Shown: positions 35,700-44,013 of the stretch, in pieces | How positions within the stretch are numbered: the first letter of the stretch is position 1 | Layout of the letters: each line of letters opens with the position of its first letter | NCBI RefSeq assembly: GCF_963664915.1 | Contig: NZ_OY761810.1 | Location: 3,052,661-3,116,660, forward strand | DNA from: an uncultured Caproiciproducens sp. | GTDB lineage: Bacteria; Bacillota; Clostridia; Oscillospirales; Acutalibacteraceae | DNA length: 64,000 nucleotides | Reading direction: 5' to 3' | The notes under the pieces: model-generated | Database searches by the model: none | Told to the model about the DNA's origin: nothing | The model's input: the letters and a program-made list of their open reading frames with translations, nothing else | Program-made: the position numbers and the translations under genes

Positions 35700-36533
35700 T
35701 TTTACTTTCATAAACAAGTCTTTTTCGCAGATTATTCATCTGCCTGCTTTGCTATGCCCAAAATTAGAAAAAAACGGCTTGGCACGCTTTTCTGCACGCC
35801 ATTCCGCTTTCCTCTCTTTTACAGCATTTTTCAATTCTGACTATCTTATTGACATTGACCGGCAGGGTGCGTTATATAATTTTCGAATGTATGGAAAAGA
35901 GGCCATACCATTTGGCATGACCTCTGAGCTATTTATGCTATATATGATTAAATCCTCAAAAAAGGGTGTGCATCTATGAAAAAAGGGAGTCTTGAATTTC
36001 TCATTCAAAACTCCCGTAGCCCGCATAAACACTGGATTTATGGGCCATGCATCTATATCGGACAAATGTTTTGGTGGAGATGACCGCGCTAAATCCGAAC
36101 ACGTTTATTTTATAAATGGCATGCTAATCCTACTTCTAAACCACGTTACGCATTGAAAACTACAAGGAGCATGTGTTAGTTGACTTAATTACGACTTATT
36201 ACTGCATTTATTAACAAGTTGAAACCTTCGGGATTCAATCAAATAGAACATGACAGCTTAAGCTTCGATCAAATGAGTGAAGAGTGCAATTATAAAACTA
36301 CTCAAAGATCAACAACTATCTTACGCGGCTTAAGATATTCATACCCTAACGGGTTTTAGGTTGGTAGCTATTAAGTTCTGAGCATAACTTTTTATAGTCT
36401 AAAAAATTAGTTCATTACTTGACTTATCAAATAATCAGCATATAATAATTTTAAAGAAAATCAATTGCTAAAAATACAAGATATGGGATTTAATGTTAAT
36501 GTAAATCTTATGATGGCTTAAGGAAGAATTTCT
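35700..36533. other. Gap with gene debris, a hairpin and repeat copy 3
   Basis: After the transposase, 35749-35979 is an open frame whose tail reads YNFRMYGKEAIPFGMTSELF; it has no RBS and is probably debris. GGGAGT..TTGAA / TTCAA..ACTCCC (35978-36007) is a terminator-like hairpin. Repeat copy 3 is at 36071-36180. From 36181 to 36533 I see only AT-rich sequence with no supported gene. Confidence 0.4.
36071..36180 (-). repeat. Dispersed ~100-bp repeat, copy 3
   Basis: Begins TGGTGGAGATGACCGCGC, contains AAATCCGAACACG, TTATAAATGGCATGC, CCTACTTCTAAA and CATTGAAAACTACAAGGAGC, and ends near GTGTTAG. Nearly identical to the copy at 39319. Confidence 0.75.
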
Positions 36534-37217
36534 ATGGTTAGTGGCTGGTCGATTGCAGCAATGCTATTCACTATGATCGTTCCGCTGGGAGTATTGATTT
36601 ACCTGCTGGTTAGATTCCTTGTGCATTACAAAACCGGAATAAAGCCAATATTAATCGGTGCTGGGGTTTTTCTTATCTTCGTTTTGCTGCAGGAACAACT
36701 TCTCCATCGTTTTATATTGCAGTGGAATCCTGTCACCGCGGCATTTTTCATAAATCCGCTTGCCTACGCCGTCTATGGAGCGCTCGCGGCCGGAATTTTT
36801 GAAGAAAAAGGACGGCTTGTGGGATTTCGACCTTTTTTCAAACAAGCAAAAAATTGGAATCATGGGGTTGCCTACGGAATCGGACACGGCGGCCTCGAAG
36901 TCATATATCTTGGCGGAGTACTTGCTCTGACGCAAATCAACAATATTGCCTTATCGTTTATGATCAATAACGGCACATTTGGCCAGCTGTTGAAGGCTGC
37001 GGCAGACACGCCGTCTAAGGCTTCCGAACTGGAAACAGTCCATCAGCAGTTAATCATTCAACTTTCACTGTCGCTGCTTGTGCTGTACGCGGTTGCCCGG
37101 CACCGGTATTTGTTCTATCTGCTTGCGATTCTGGCACATGCGCTGGTTGACATATTGATTCTGCTTTCACGGAAAAAGTTTGATAATCCCGATGGTGCCA
37201 TGATTGAACCGCAGTAA
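36534..37217 (+). CDS. YhfC-family intramembrane protein
   Basis: 227-residue polytopic membrane protein of the YhfC family, thought to be intramembrane proteases. Hallmarks are GIFEEKGRLVGF, YGIGHGGLEVIYLGG and LAHALVDI on separate helices; Glu and His residues in these helices are the presumed catalytic or metal-binding set. About six spans are seen. Start is ATG 36534 after GGAAGAA. It is followed by a DUF3887 lipoprotein gene after 79 bases; the two occur together elsewhere, which suggests joint function. Confidence 0.88.
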   Translation: MVSGWSIAAMLFTMIVPLGVLIYLLVRFLVHYKTGIKPILIGAGVFLIFVLLQEQLLHRFILQWNPVTAAFFINPLAYAVYGALAAGIFEEKGRLVGFRPFFKQAKNWNHGVAYGIGHGGLEVIYLGGVLALTQINNIALSFMINNGTFGQLLKAAADTPSKASELETVHQQLIIQLSLSLLVLYAVARHRYLFYLLAILAHALVDILILLSRKKFDNPDGAMIEPQ

Positions 37218-37296
37218 ATTCATTGTCCTCCTAACCGATTTAATCAGCTAAAGGGCAAAAAAAATATAAATACATATTTATAAGAGAGTTTGAAAC

Positions 37297-37722
37297 ATGA
37301 ACAAAACATTTACGGCAATTTTCAGTGTAATACTTGTACTCTTCATTTTTTCGGGATGTGCTGCGCAAGGCTCGGAAAAACTCGCGAGCAGCTTTGATGA
37401 AAGCAAGGTGAAAACTGCTGCCGAGCGCGCTATAAACCTTATCAACTCAGGCGATTATCAAAAAATTTCAGACAGTATGGTGCGGGAAGACCTTAGAAAG
37501 TCTATATCAGCGGACGTACTTAAAAAGGCCGCCGATCAAGTAATGAGCAAGGCGGGATCATTTGATTCGTTTAGTAATGAAATCGTTGCTGGTATCAATG
37601 ATGCAAAAGCAAAACAGGACTATGCTGTGGCGACAGTGGCAGCAAAATATAAAAGCCAGACCGTAACTTACACTATATCCTTTGACACAAAAATGAACAT
37701 CGTAGGGTTCTATTTGAAATAA
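37297..37722 (+). CDS. DUF3887 lipoprotein
   Basis: 141-residue exported lipoprotein: signal sequence with lipobox FSGC at about residue 21, then a DUF3887 domain (AAERAINLINSGDYQKISD, KSQTVTYTISFDTKMNIVGF). DUF3887 folds resemble NTF2-like sensor domains, possibly binding a small ligand outside the membrane. It follows the YhfC gene and ends at a strong terminator. Confidence 0.85.
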   Translation: MNKTFTAIFSVILVLFIFSGCAAQGSEKLASSFDESKVKTAAERAINLINSGDYQKISDSMVREDLRKSISADVLKKAADQVMSKAGSFDSFSNEIVAGINDAKAKQDYAVATVAAKYKSQTVTYTISFDTKMNIVGFYLK

Positions 37723-37763
37723 GTCAAGTCCACATAACCGATTCTTTAACTAAGATAAATGCA

Positions 37764-37795
37764 GACCTGTTGAGAAATCAACAGGTCTTTTTTGT
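37764..37795 (+). terminator. Terminator of yhfC-DUF3887
   Basis: GACCTGTTGA / TCAACAGGTC (37764-37773 with 37778-37787) followed by six T. Confidence 0.92.
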
Positions 37796-37949
37796 ATTTT
37801 AGGAAAATTATCATCTGTTTGGATATATCATTTTGCTATTTGTACTCCTCTTTTCCTTCTCGAATTTTTACAACATAAAAGAGCCTACTGAATTTTCCAG
37901 TAGCCAACAACCAATCAAAATATCAAACGAATTTATTGTCTTTTATCTC

Positions 37950-38011
37950 TTGACTTACGAAAAAAAATGTGTATACTATATCATTAGTGGATATATCATA
38001 AAATGATATAT
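37950..38011 (+). promoter_or_regulatory. padR promoter and operator
   Basis: TTGACT (37950-37955), 16 bp, TATACT (37972-37977), then a 9-bp inverted repeat ATATATCAT-AAA-ATGATATAT (37991-38011) between start site and RBS, well placed for autorepression by PadR. Confidence 0.8.
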
Positions 38012-38025
38012 AAGGAGGATTATGA

Positions 38026-38352
38026 TTGACACGAAAAACTTCTATAGAAAATGAACAACTCACCGATACGACCTATTATATTTTGCTTTGTCTGACAGAA
38101 TCTTCTCACGGTTATGCGTTGATGGGTAAAATTCAGGAAATCTCTTCCAGCACCTTTATCGTCGGTCCGGCAAGCATGTACACAAATTTGAAAAAGCTAC
38201 TAGACGCAGGTTTGGTTGAAATCATTGAACCCGATAAAAAAATATACCGACTGACTCCAAAAGGCTCGAAATTGTTGCTGAACGAATACGACCGAAGGCA
38301 TCAAATCGTCCTGCAAAGCAAAAATATAATAAAGAAAATAAGGGGTGAATAA
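38026..38352 (+). CDS. PadR-family regulator
   Basis: 108-residue winged-helix repressor. Starts at TTG 38026, 7 bases after AAGGAGG. TTYYILLCLTESSHGYALMG and GPASMYTNLKKLLDAGLVEI are the PadR helix and recognition segments, followed by the beta wing KIYRLTPKGSKLL. PadR genes of this short type usually precede the membrane protein they control; here the next gene is a DUF2812 protein, 5 bases on. Confidence 0.92.
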   Translation: MTRKTSIENEQLTDTTYYILLCLTESSHGYALMGKIQEISSSTFIVGPASMYTNLKKLLDAGLVEIIEPDKKIYRLTPKGSKLLLNEYDRRHQIVLQSKNIIKKIRGE

Positions 38353-38357
38353 TTCGT

Positions 38358-38884
38358 ATGAGTTCTCCTGAAACAAAAAAGTTAATTCATTGGGGCTGGG
38401 TGACGGGTGAAAAACGTATGCTTAGCGAGCTCGAAAAACAGGCGAAGGAAGGGTGGGTTCTGCATGAATGTACAATGTACCATCTTATTCTAAAAAAAGA
38501 TATTCCGAGGGATATCCAATATGCCGTTGACTTGCCTCCAATCAAAAAGGATGAAGATGAGTATTTACGGTACTTTGAAGAAACAGGCTGGCATCTCGCT
38601 TGCAAAAATTATACTTATTACATTTTTTATGCAGATCGGGATGCCTCCCCATTCACACGGATCGAGCACTTCTCGACCAACTCCGTGCGCAACGACTAAA
38701 AAAGATGATACCACTTACAATACTCAGCTTGGTTCTCACAGCCGGTTTTATAGTCTTGGGTCGGGCACCCATCCCATTTCAATTACGGATTCTCTGCCTG
38801 CCACTTGCTGTAGTTTTGGCGTGGTTTCTGGGTATCTATGGAACCACTTGCATGGCTCTTCTGCGCATCCGCAACAACTTTTGA
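38358..38884 (+). pseudogene. DUF2812 membrane protein, frameshifted
   Basis: The first frame (38358-38699) gives a DUF2812 domain: KRMLSELEKQAKEGWVLHEC, YLRYFEETGWHLACKNYTYY, FYADRDASP. After the run TCCCC near 38645 the same protein continues in the next frame as IHTDRALLDQLRAQRLKK and two hydrophobic helices, ending 38884. One extra C would restore a single protein of about 175 residues. DUF2812 proteins are typical partners of this PadR type. Either a real inactivating mutation or a homopolymer sequencing error. Confidence 0.75.
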
Positions 38885-39318
38885 CTTTATATGAAACAAG
38901 GTGCAAGACAAGTCGTTTTCACAACTCGCCTTTTAATTATCATTACGTATGAATGATTTTCAGGCACAGCCAACTTGTACAACTCCATCGGCACAATGCT
39001 AAACAAATTCACGACAATAAATTCTTTGATGGCGTTTAAAGCGGTATTCTTGATGCTGCCCGAGAACCTTGTCTGCGTCAAAATTCCATATGAACAAAGG
39101 TGATTCATAGTTACAGTCCGCCTTAATGGATTATCTCGATGTGAAAGTTCCATACCAACAGAATTTTAAGCAACAATAGAAAAGAACAACCCTCTGCAAG
39201 CCGGCTAAAACTTACATGGGTTTGTGTTATGTACGGTATTCTTCTTTTACGTCTGCGCGGCTGTGATATACAATCAAAAGGCCTTGAAGCCCAGTATTCA
39301 TGCGGATCTCAAGGCGAT

Positions 39319-39420
39319 GGTGGAGATGACCGCGCCAAATCCGAACACATGTATTTTATAAATGGCATGCTGGTCCTACTTCTAAAACTCGTTACACATT
39401 GAAAGCTACTAGGAGCATGC
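39319..39420 (-). repeat. Dispersed ~100-bp repeat, copy 4
   Basis: TGGTGGAGATGACCGCGCCA, then AATCCGAACACATGTATTTT, CCTACTTCTAAAACTCG, ATTGAAAGCTACTAGGAGCA. It is preceded by a GCCTTGA / TCAAGGC hairpin (39281-39317). The rest of the 38885-39503 gap holds no supported gene. Confidence 0.75.
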
Positions 39421-39503
39421 CCGCCTTCTGAATATTACATGTTATAATAATCTTCTGTGGAGGGCAAATCCTGAAACGGCAATTTTGAATATTTCTTAAT
39501 GTC

Positions 39504-39872
39504 CTAAATGATATTGCCACTGTTCTCCATCGTAATGAAATTTTTTTTGTCTTTTACACCATTAATATTAAACCTCTCTTTGTTCGAAACTGGTCTCTTG
39601 GCGATATAAATAACTTCTACATATGCAGATTTCCCGCTTGAGTAAGCACTGCCTATTTCACAAACCTCTACCCATGAAAAAGATCGTATTTTTATAAACC
39701 AACAGTATAAACTTATTTTTTGATTATCAAATTTTATAGATTGACATGCAATGGGGAACAAACAAAGACCAACCCCTAAACAAGCACAAAACATTATCCC
39801 CGCACAGGCAAGCAACGTTGAATTCCTTTGATATTTCTCAATTTCAATCACTATCCTTCTCCAAATAATCAT
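39504..39872 (-). CDS. Small membrane protein, PH-domain-like
   Basis: 122-residue protein with two hydrophobic segments near the N-terminus (LLACAGIMFCACLGVGLCLF and after) followed by SLYCWFIKIRSFSWVEVCEI, a pattern seen in small bacterial PH-like membrane proteins (YdbT/PH_10 type). It ends soon after, so it may be C-terminally short. No partner gene is nearby and function is unknown. The 39873-40281 gap that follows contains a GCCTTA..TCAAGGC hairpin and nothing else that I recognise. Confidence 0.5.
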   Translation of the reverse strand: MIIWRRIVIEIEKYQRNSTLLACAGIMFCACLGVGLCLFPIACQSIKFDNQKISLYCWFIKIRSFSWVEVCEIGSAYSSGKSAYVEVIYIAKRPVSNKERFNINGVKDKKNFITMENSGNII

Positions 39873-40281
39873 AGACTTGATTAATAACTAACTGCTTGTT
39901 TCCAAAAATATAGTTTATTCCAACGCTTCCCGCTAAGGTAAATTTATAATTTCTTATAGTTATTATATCGTATTGTTTAAACAGAAATTTAGTGTTGGGT
40001 ATAATTTAATAATCTATTATGAAACTAAAAAAGCCTTAAAACCCGCATTACAGCTAAGTTTCAAGGCGATGTGTCATTTGCTCAATTTAGATGTAAACTT
40101 CAAATATAGGCACATATACGAAAGCGGCTTGTCGCATTGTGAGGAGCACAATGCAAAATGCGCACAGGCTCAACCTGCTAATAATTGGATGACTGTAAAA
40201 TATCGGGTTGCCTTCCAGTATGTCTGCTATATTCAGACAGTACATTCGCCGGAGATGCTTTTCCCCTGATTAATTTTCATA

Positions 40282-40539
40282 TTACAAATTCTCTTTCAGT
40301 ACCTTTTCCAATGCCGAAATTGCCGCATTTTCATCCGGGCCTTCTGCCGTGACTGTAACTTCTGTGCCTTGCTCAATCCCCATACCGATCACCTGAAACA
40401 GTCTGCTCAGATCCGCACATTTTACCCCTGCGTGGATTATACAGGAAGATTGAAAGCTCTTTGCCTGCTTGACCAGCAGACCGGCCGGCCTGGCATGCAC
40501 GCCGATCTCGTCACGAATAACATAAGTAAAACTTTTCAT
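40282..40539 (-). CDS. HPr-like phosphocarrier protein
   Basis: 85 residues from ATG 40539 (GGAAAGGAA 6 bases upstream). Phospho-acceptor His is present in GVHARPAGLLVKQA. The regulatory region reads ADLSRLFQVIGMGI: aligned to NLKSIMGVMSLGI of housekeeping HPr, the Ser46 place is Arg and the preceding Lys is Ser. Loss of Ser46 would remove HPr-kinase control, as in Crh-like or dedicated HPr proteins. Last gene of the muramic-acid PTS operon, so probably a dedicated phosphate carrier. Confidence 0.88.
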   Translation of the reverse strand: MKSFTYVIRDEIGVHARPAGLLVKQAKSFQSSCIIHAGVKCADLSRLFQVIGMGIEQGTEVTVTAEGPDENAAISALEKVLKENL

Positions 40540-40676
40540 GTCTAATTCCTTTCCATATGACCGCCGGAGCAGACACATCTTTTACCTGTTCCGGCGAGCC
40601 CTGTTGTAATTGCCCGGCAAAATGAGAAAGCCCCTTTCTCCTCTGCTTTAGCGTGTCGTTTCTCCGGCGTCCGCCG

Positions 40677-41738
40677 TCATTCCTGTCCCAAGACAAAACG
40701 GATTCCCAAACCGTTCTTTAGGTAGGGCAAATATGGAAGTGCTTCCTTCTCCAGATGCCCAATCACATTGACCCTGGGATCGGGCGGCAACGGAACACGT
40801 GCAATTTCCAATTCTCCCTGATAGCGCTGAAAACCGGCATTGGACAGCAAGATATCACCTGCGGCGCATGCGGTTACATTCTCAGGCTGCAGCAGCGAGC
40901 AATCCGGGACGGGAATACGGCGTGACTCTACAGACCGGAAAATATAGTCACTTGAATCCCGCCTGTCGTGATGGATTGTTTCTGCAAGATAATGATAGCG
41001 CCGGTCCAGCTCTGCCGGCAGACTGACACACCCCCGGCTGAGATCTACCCAGGCGTTCCAGGATTTTTTCGAAAGGCTTACATCCCCAATCAGCACCATG
41101 TCACATGCCGCGTCCAGAAAAAGCTCCAACGCGTTCTGTATCATATCCGCACGGTGACGGTGTGCTTCAATGGTCGGCAGCCCCTCATTCAGCGGTCCGC
41201 GCAGTATCCCGTCTCCTGGAATAAAAGCCATTGTCTGAAAGCCGTACGTCTTCATCTGCCGGTTAATCTGTGCGACATGTGCTAAGGAAAGCCCTGTCCA
41301 AGGCTTCGGATAATAATTATGGCAAGCGGTAAAGCGTGTCAAATCCGCACCCGCCTTTTGCCATCCGGAAATCTCTGCATAAGAAACAGTAGAAGCATTG
41401 AACACAATCTGAAAGGTATGAGAAAGTTCTGCTGCCTGCTGCGGAGAATAGCCATTATCCAGACGGATATGAGTTACGCCCCAGTTTTGAAGATCATACA
41501 GGGAGTGGCAGCCCAGATTTTTCGCTGTGTCCGGCCCCACATCCGTAATCAGATTCAAGCCGTGTTTTTTGCAGACGGAAAGCAGTTTTTCCGCTGAGGA
41601 GCGGAGATCCGTCTGACCTTCTTCCGGAATCTGCAGGGATGTAAATGCGCACCGGATACCCGCATCCGCCGCACGCGTGATGATTTCCGCATTTTTTTCT
41701 TCCGCTGTGCTGCAATATAACGAAATTCCTGTATTCAT
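40677..41738 (-). CDS. mupG: MupG-family 6-phospho-N-acetylmuramidase (DUF871)
   Basis: 353-residue TIM-barrel protein of the DUF871/MupG family: GISLYCSTAEEKNAEIITRA, FTSLQIPEE, ITDVGP, HIRLDNGYSP, FNASTVS, CHNYYPKPWTGLS, and a C-terminal cyclophilin-like domain. MupG cuts MurNAc-6-phosphate-GlcNAc disaccharide taken up by a PTS. The start overlaps the murQ stop by 4 bases, so the two steps are coupled. Confidence 0.92.
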   Translation of the reverse strand: MNTGISLYCSTAEEKNAEIITRAADAGIRCAFTSLQIPEEGQTDLRSSAEKLLSVCKKHGLNLITDVGPDTAKNLGCHSLYDLQNWGVTHIRLDNGYSPQQAAELSHTFQIVFNASTVSYAEISGWQKAGADLTRFTACHNYYPKPWTGLSLAHVAQINRQMKTYGFQTMAFIPGDGILRGPLNEGLPTIEAHRHRADMIQNALELFLDAACDMVLIGDVSLSKKSWNAWVDLSRGCVSLPAELDRRYHYLAETIHHDRRDSSDYIFRSVESRRIPVPDCSLLQPENVTACAAGDILLSNAGFQRYQGELEIARVPLPPDPRVNVIGHLEKEALPYLPYLKNGLGIRFVLGQE

Positions 41739-42640
41739 TGCAATTCTCCGGCAAGTGCTTTACGGACCCTGCCATGCGCATGGTTGAGCACTTTTTCTCC
41801 TTTTTCTGCAGGAACTTTCAGCAGCAGCATCACAATCGCAATTTTGACCCTGCCGCCTGCCTCGCGCAGCGCGGCTTCGGCAACTTCCCTGTCACATGCG
41901 GCTGCCGTCATCACGATGTTCTGCGCACGCACGTTGAGCTTTTCATTGCTGGCCTGCATATTTACCATGAGGTTTTCATAGGCGTATCCCATCTTTACCA
42001 TACTGGCAGTAGAAATCATGTTCAGAATCATCTTCTGCGCCGTCCCCGCCTTGAGCCGCGTCGACCCTGTCAGAACTTCTGGACCGACATTTGGCTCGAT
42101 GGCCACATCTGCTTCTTTTCCGATGACAGAATGCTGATTACATGCGATTGCTGCCGTATGGCATCCAATCTGCCTTGCATAGCGCAAACCGTGTAGAACA
42201 TAGGGAGTCCGGCCGCTGGTAGCCAGCCCGATCACGGTATCACACGGTTTCAGCCCGATACGCTGCAAATCTTCTCTGCCCAGCGTACAGCTGTCTTCCG
42301 CGCCTTCAACGGCCCGAAACAGCGCGCCGTTCCCGCCTGCGATCAATCCGACAACCGTATCCGCAGAAACGCCAAACGTCGGCGGACACTCTGAAGCGTC
42401 CAAAACGCCAAGCCTTCCGGAGGTTCCCGCACCGATATAAATGATTCTGCCTCCGGATTGCAGGCTTGATACCGTATATTCAATCGTCTTTGCAATCTGC
42501 GGCAAAACGGCATGGACACCTGCAGCGACCTTTTCATCCTCGCTGTTCATCACGGCGGCAATTTCCATGGCAGACATGCAGTCCAGGTTCATCGTTTCCG
42601 GGTTTCTCGTTTCAGTGGTAAAGTGCGTAAGATCAATCAT
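41735..42640 (-). CDS. murQ: N-acetylmuramic acid 6-phosphate etherase
   Basis: 301-residue SIS-domain lyase that removes D-lactate from MurNAc-6-phosphate to give GlcNAc-6-phosphate. IIYIGAGTSGRLGVLDASEC and PPTFG are signature motifs; GCHTAAIACNQ, VLTGSTRLKAGTAQKMILNM and NVRAQNIVMTAA follow. The product would feed NagA and NagB, whose candidate genes lie 8 kb away. Overlaps mupG and the IIA gene by 1-4 bases. Confidence 0.96.
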   Translation of the reverse strand: MIDLTHFTTETRNPETMNLDCMSAMEIAAVMNSEDEKVAAGVHAVLPQIAKTIEYTVSSLQSGGRIIYIGAGTSGRLGVLDASECPPTFGVSADTVVGLIAGGNGALFRAVEGAEDSCTLGREDLQRIGLKPCDTVIGLATSGRTPYVLHGLRYARQIGCHTAAIACNQHSVIGKEADVAIEPNVGPEVLTGSTRLKAGTAQKMILNMISTASMVKMGYAYENLMVNMQASNEKLNVRAQNIVMTAAACDREVAEAALREAGGRVKIAIVMLLLKVPAEKGEKVLNHAHGRVRKALAGELQ

Positions 42641-42987
42641 TATAAAACTCCCTTGTCTTGCATGACCTGATACAGCGCCAAAAATTCTTCTGCCAGGATA
42701 CCAAAAGCTTCCGCACTCATCAACTGGTCTTCGGCGTGCGTCAAAAGCATCACGCGTTCGTCGCTCTGAAAAACCGGGGTATGTTCTTCTGCGGACACTT
42801 CCCGGATTAGATCCGCATGAATACGGTGGCCCCGGTTAAATGCACTCTGCCCTTGCCGGATGAGTTCCTTAGCCTTTTCCATATCTTTTTCGCGCGCTGT
42901 CTGAGTCGCCTCAATGTAAAAGCTGCGGGCGCTTCCCACTTCCGTTATGATTTCAAAAAGTACCGATTCTATATCTTTTTCCTGCAT
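42640..42987 (-). CDS. PTS lactose/cellobiose-family EIIA
   Basis: 115 residues from ATG 42987. Helical EIIA of the Lac family: ARSFYIEATQTAREKDMEKA, GHRIHADLIREV and the phospho-acceptor His in LLTHAEDQLMSAEAF. Transfers phosphate from HPr to the EIIB encoded 5 bases upstream. Together with EIIB and EIIC the transporter is complete and of the diacetylchitobiose/cellobiose kind, unlike the glucose-family MurP that usually imports MurNAc. Confidence 0.9.
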   Translation of the reverse strand: MQEKDIESVLFEIITEVGSARSFYIEATQTAREKDMEKAKELIRQGQSAFNRGHRIHADLIREVSAEEHTPVFQSDERVMLLTHAEDQLMSAEAFGILAEEFLALYQVMQDKGVL

Positions 42988-42991
42988 ATTT

Positions 42992-43300
42992 TCAACACCC
43001 CATAATTTTTCTGGCTTGTGCAAGGGCCTGTTTGCCATCTACCATCCCATACGTCCGCATATCAACGGCCTCAATCTTTTTGTCCGGAAATTCTTTTTTC
43101 AATTTTGACAGGATATAGCGCACCTGCGGACCCAATAAAACAACATCTGCATCGGGGATCACATTCGGAGCCTCCGCTACGCCATAAGCCCGAATCTCGC
43201 AGGGGAAGCCGGTCTCTTTTGCGGCATTCTGCATCTTGGAAACCAGCAGGCTGGTAGACATACCTGCCACACACAGTAAAACGATCTTTTTCACAGTCAT
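42992..43300 (-). CDS. PTS lactose/cellobiose-family EIIB
   Basis: 102-residue EIIB with the phosphocysteine loop VLLCVAGMSTSLLVSKM and ADVVLLGPQVRYIL, typical of the Lac/cellobiose family. It carries phosphate from EIIA to the sugar bound by EIIC. It lies between the PIG-L deacetylase and EIIA genes. Confidence 0.94.
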   Translation of the reverse strand: MTVKKIVLLCVAGMSTSLLVSKMQNAAKETGFPCEIRAYGVAEAPNVIPDADVVLLGPQVRYILSKLKKEFPDKKIEAVDMRTYGMVDGKQALAQARKIMGC

Positions 43301-43321
43301 CCCTCACTTCTGAAAATACAT

Positions 43322-43996
43322 TTATTCGTTATCTAATAATGCACCGTGCATATAAGCCTTGGCAAAGCCATGTTCGCCCGCCTCAATGGAACGGATAACA
43401 GCCATAGAATGATAGTATTCGAAATATGGCATATCATTAACCTTCCCATTAAAAATACCATATTTTCTGAGCCCTGCAAACCATCCGTCCAGCTCATCCT
43501 GGGTCATAGAAAGATATGCGGTCGGCGTAAACCCCGCCAGGTCTTCGCAGTTTTCACCGTAGAACAACTGAATCTTTTGCCCGTCCCGCCGCAACAGGCG
43601 CACGGCCTCCGTCACAGCTTCATAAGTATAATAATGCCTGGGATGCAAAGTGCCGCGTGCATGTGTAATGACACAGTCCGCTTTCTGTTTCCGCAGATAG
43701 TCCGCAAGAAGGAGAATGAATTTCCCTGTTTCCGGCAGTTCCCCTGAGAGATAGTCCATTGCATAGCAGTCGCATCCCAGAACGGCGGCGGCATCAGACA
43801 TCTCACGATGAAGCGCAAGATCATATTCCTCTTTCTGTTTTTCAGTTGCTTTCGGGTCAGTCAGCCTTCCCTTTGTCACATGAACCAGCGTACAATACGC
43901 ATGGCGTGCTGCGTAGCGCATCAGCATTGGTCCTCCCAGAATCTCTGCGTCCAGCGGATGTGCGCCGATGCAGATGGCCCTCTTATAATCGCCCAT
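43322..43996 (-). CDS. PIG-L/LmbE-family deacetylase
   Basis: 224-residue zinc deacetylase-like protein. The metal motif is CIGAHPLDAEILGG in place of AHPDDEE: the His and the zinc-binding second Asp are kept, the first Asp (usually the general base) is Leu. HARGTLHPRHYYTYEAV supplies the second metal site. Members remove acetyl groups from GlcNAc residues. Within a muramyl-sugar PTS operon it may deacetylate the imported disaccharide; the missing base residue makes activity uncertain. Confidence 0.88.
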   Translation of the reverse strand: MGDYKRAICIGAHPLDAEILGGPMLMRYAARHAYCTLVHVTKGRLTDPKATEKQKEEYDLALHREMSDAAAVLGCDCYAMDYLSGELPETGKFILLLADYLRKQKADCVITHARGTLHPRHYYTYEAVTEAVRLLRRDGQKIQLFYGENCEDLAGFTPTAYLSMTQDELDGWFAGLRKYGIFNGKVNDMPYFEYYHSMAVIRSIEAGEHGFAKAYMHGALLDNE

Positions 43997-44013
43997 GCTC
44001 TGTCATCTCCGAA

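Noticed and set aside
35749..35979. 76-codon frame after the IS4 transposase
   Set aside because: No RBS and no recognisable family; treated as debris and described within the gap entry.
36071..36105. tRNA gene on the - strand suggested by CATCTCCACCA
   Set aside because: Only the 3' end-like bases are present; no cloverleaf can be formed from the adjoining sequence.
41738..42196. 152-codon + strand frame
   Set aside because: Antisense to murQ, without supporting signals.
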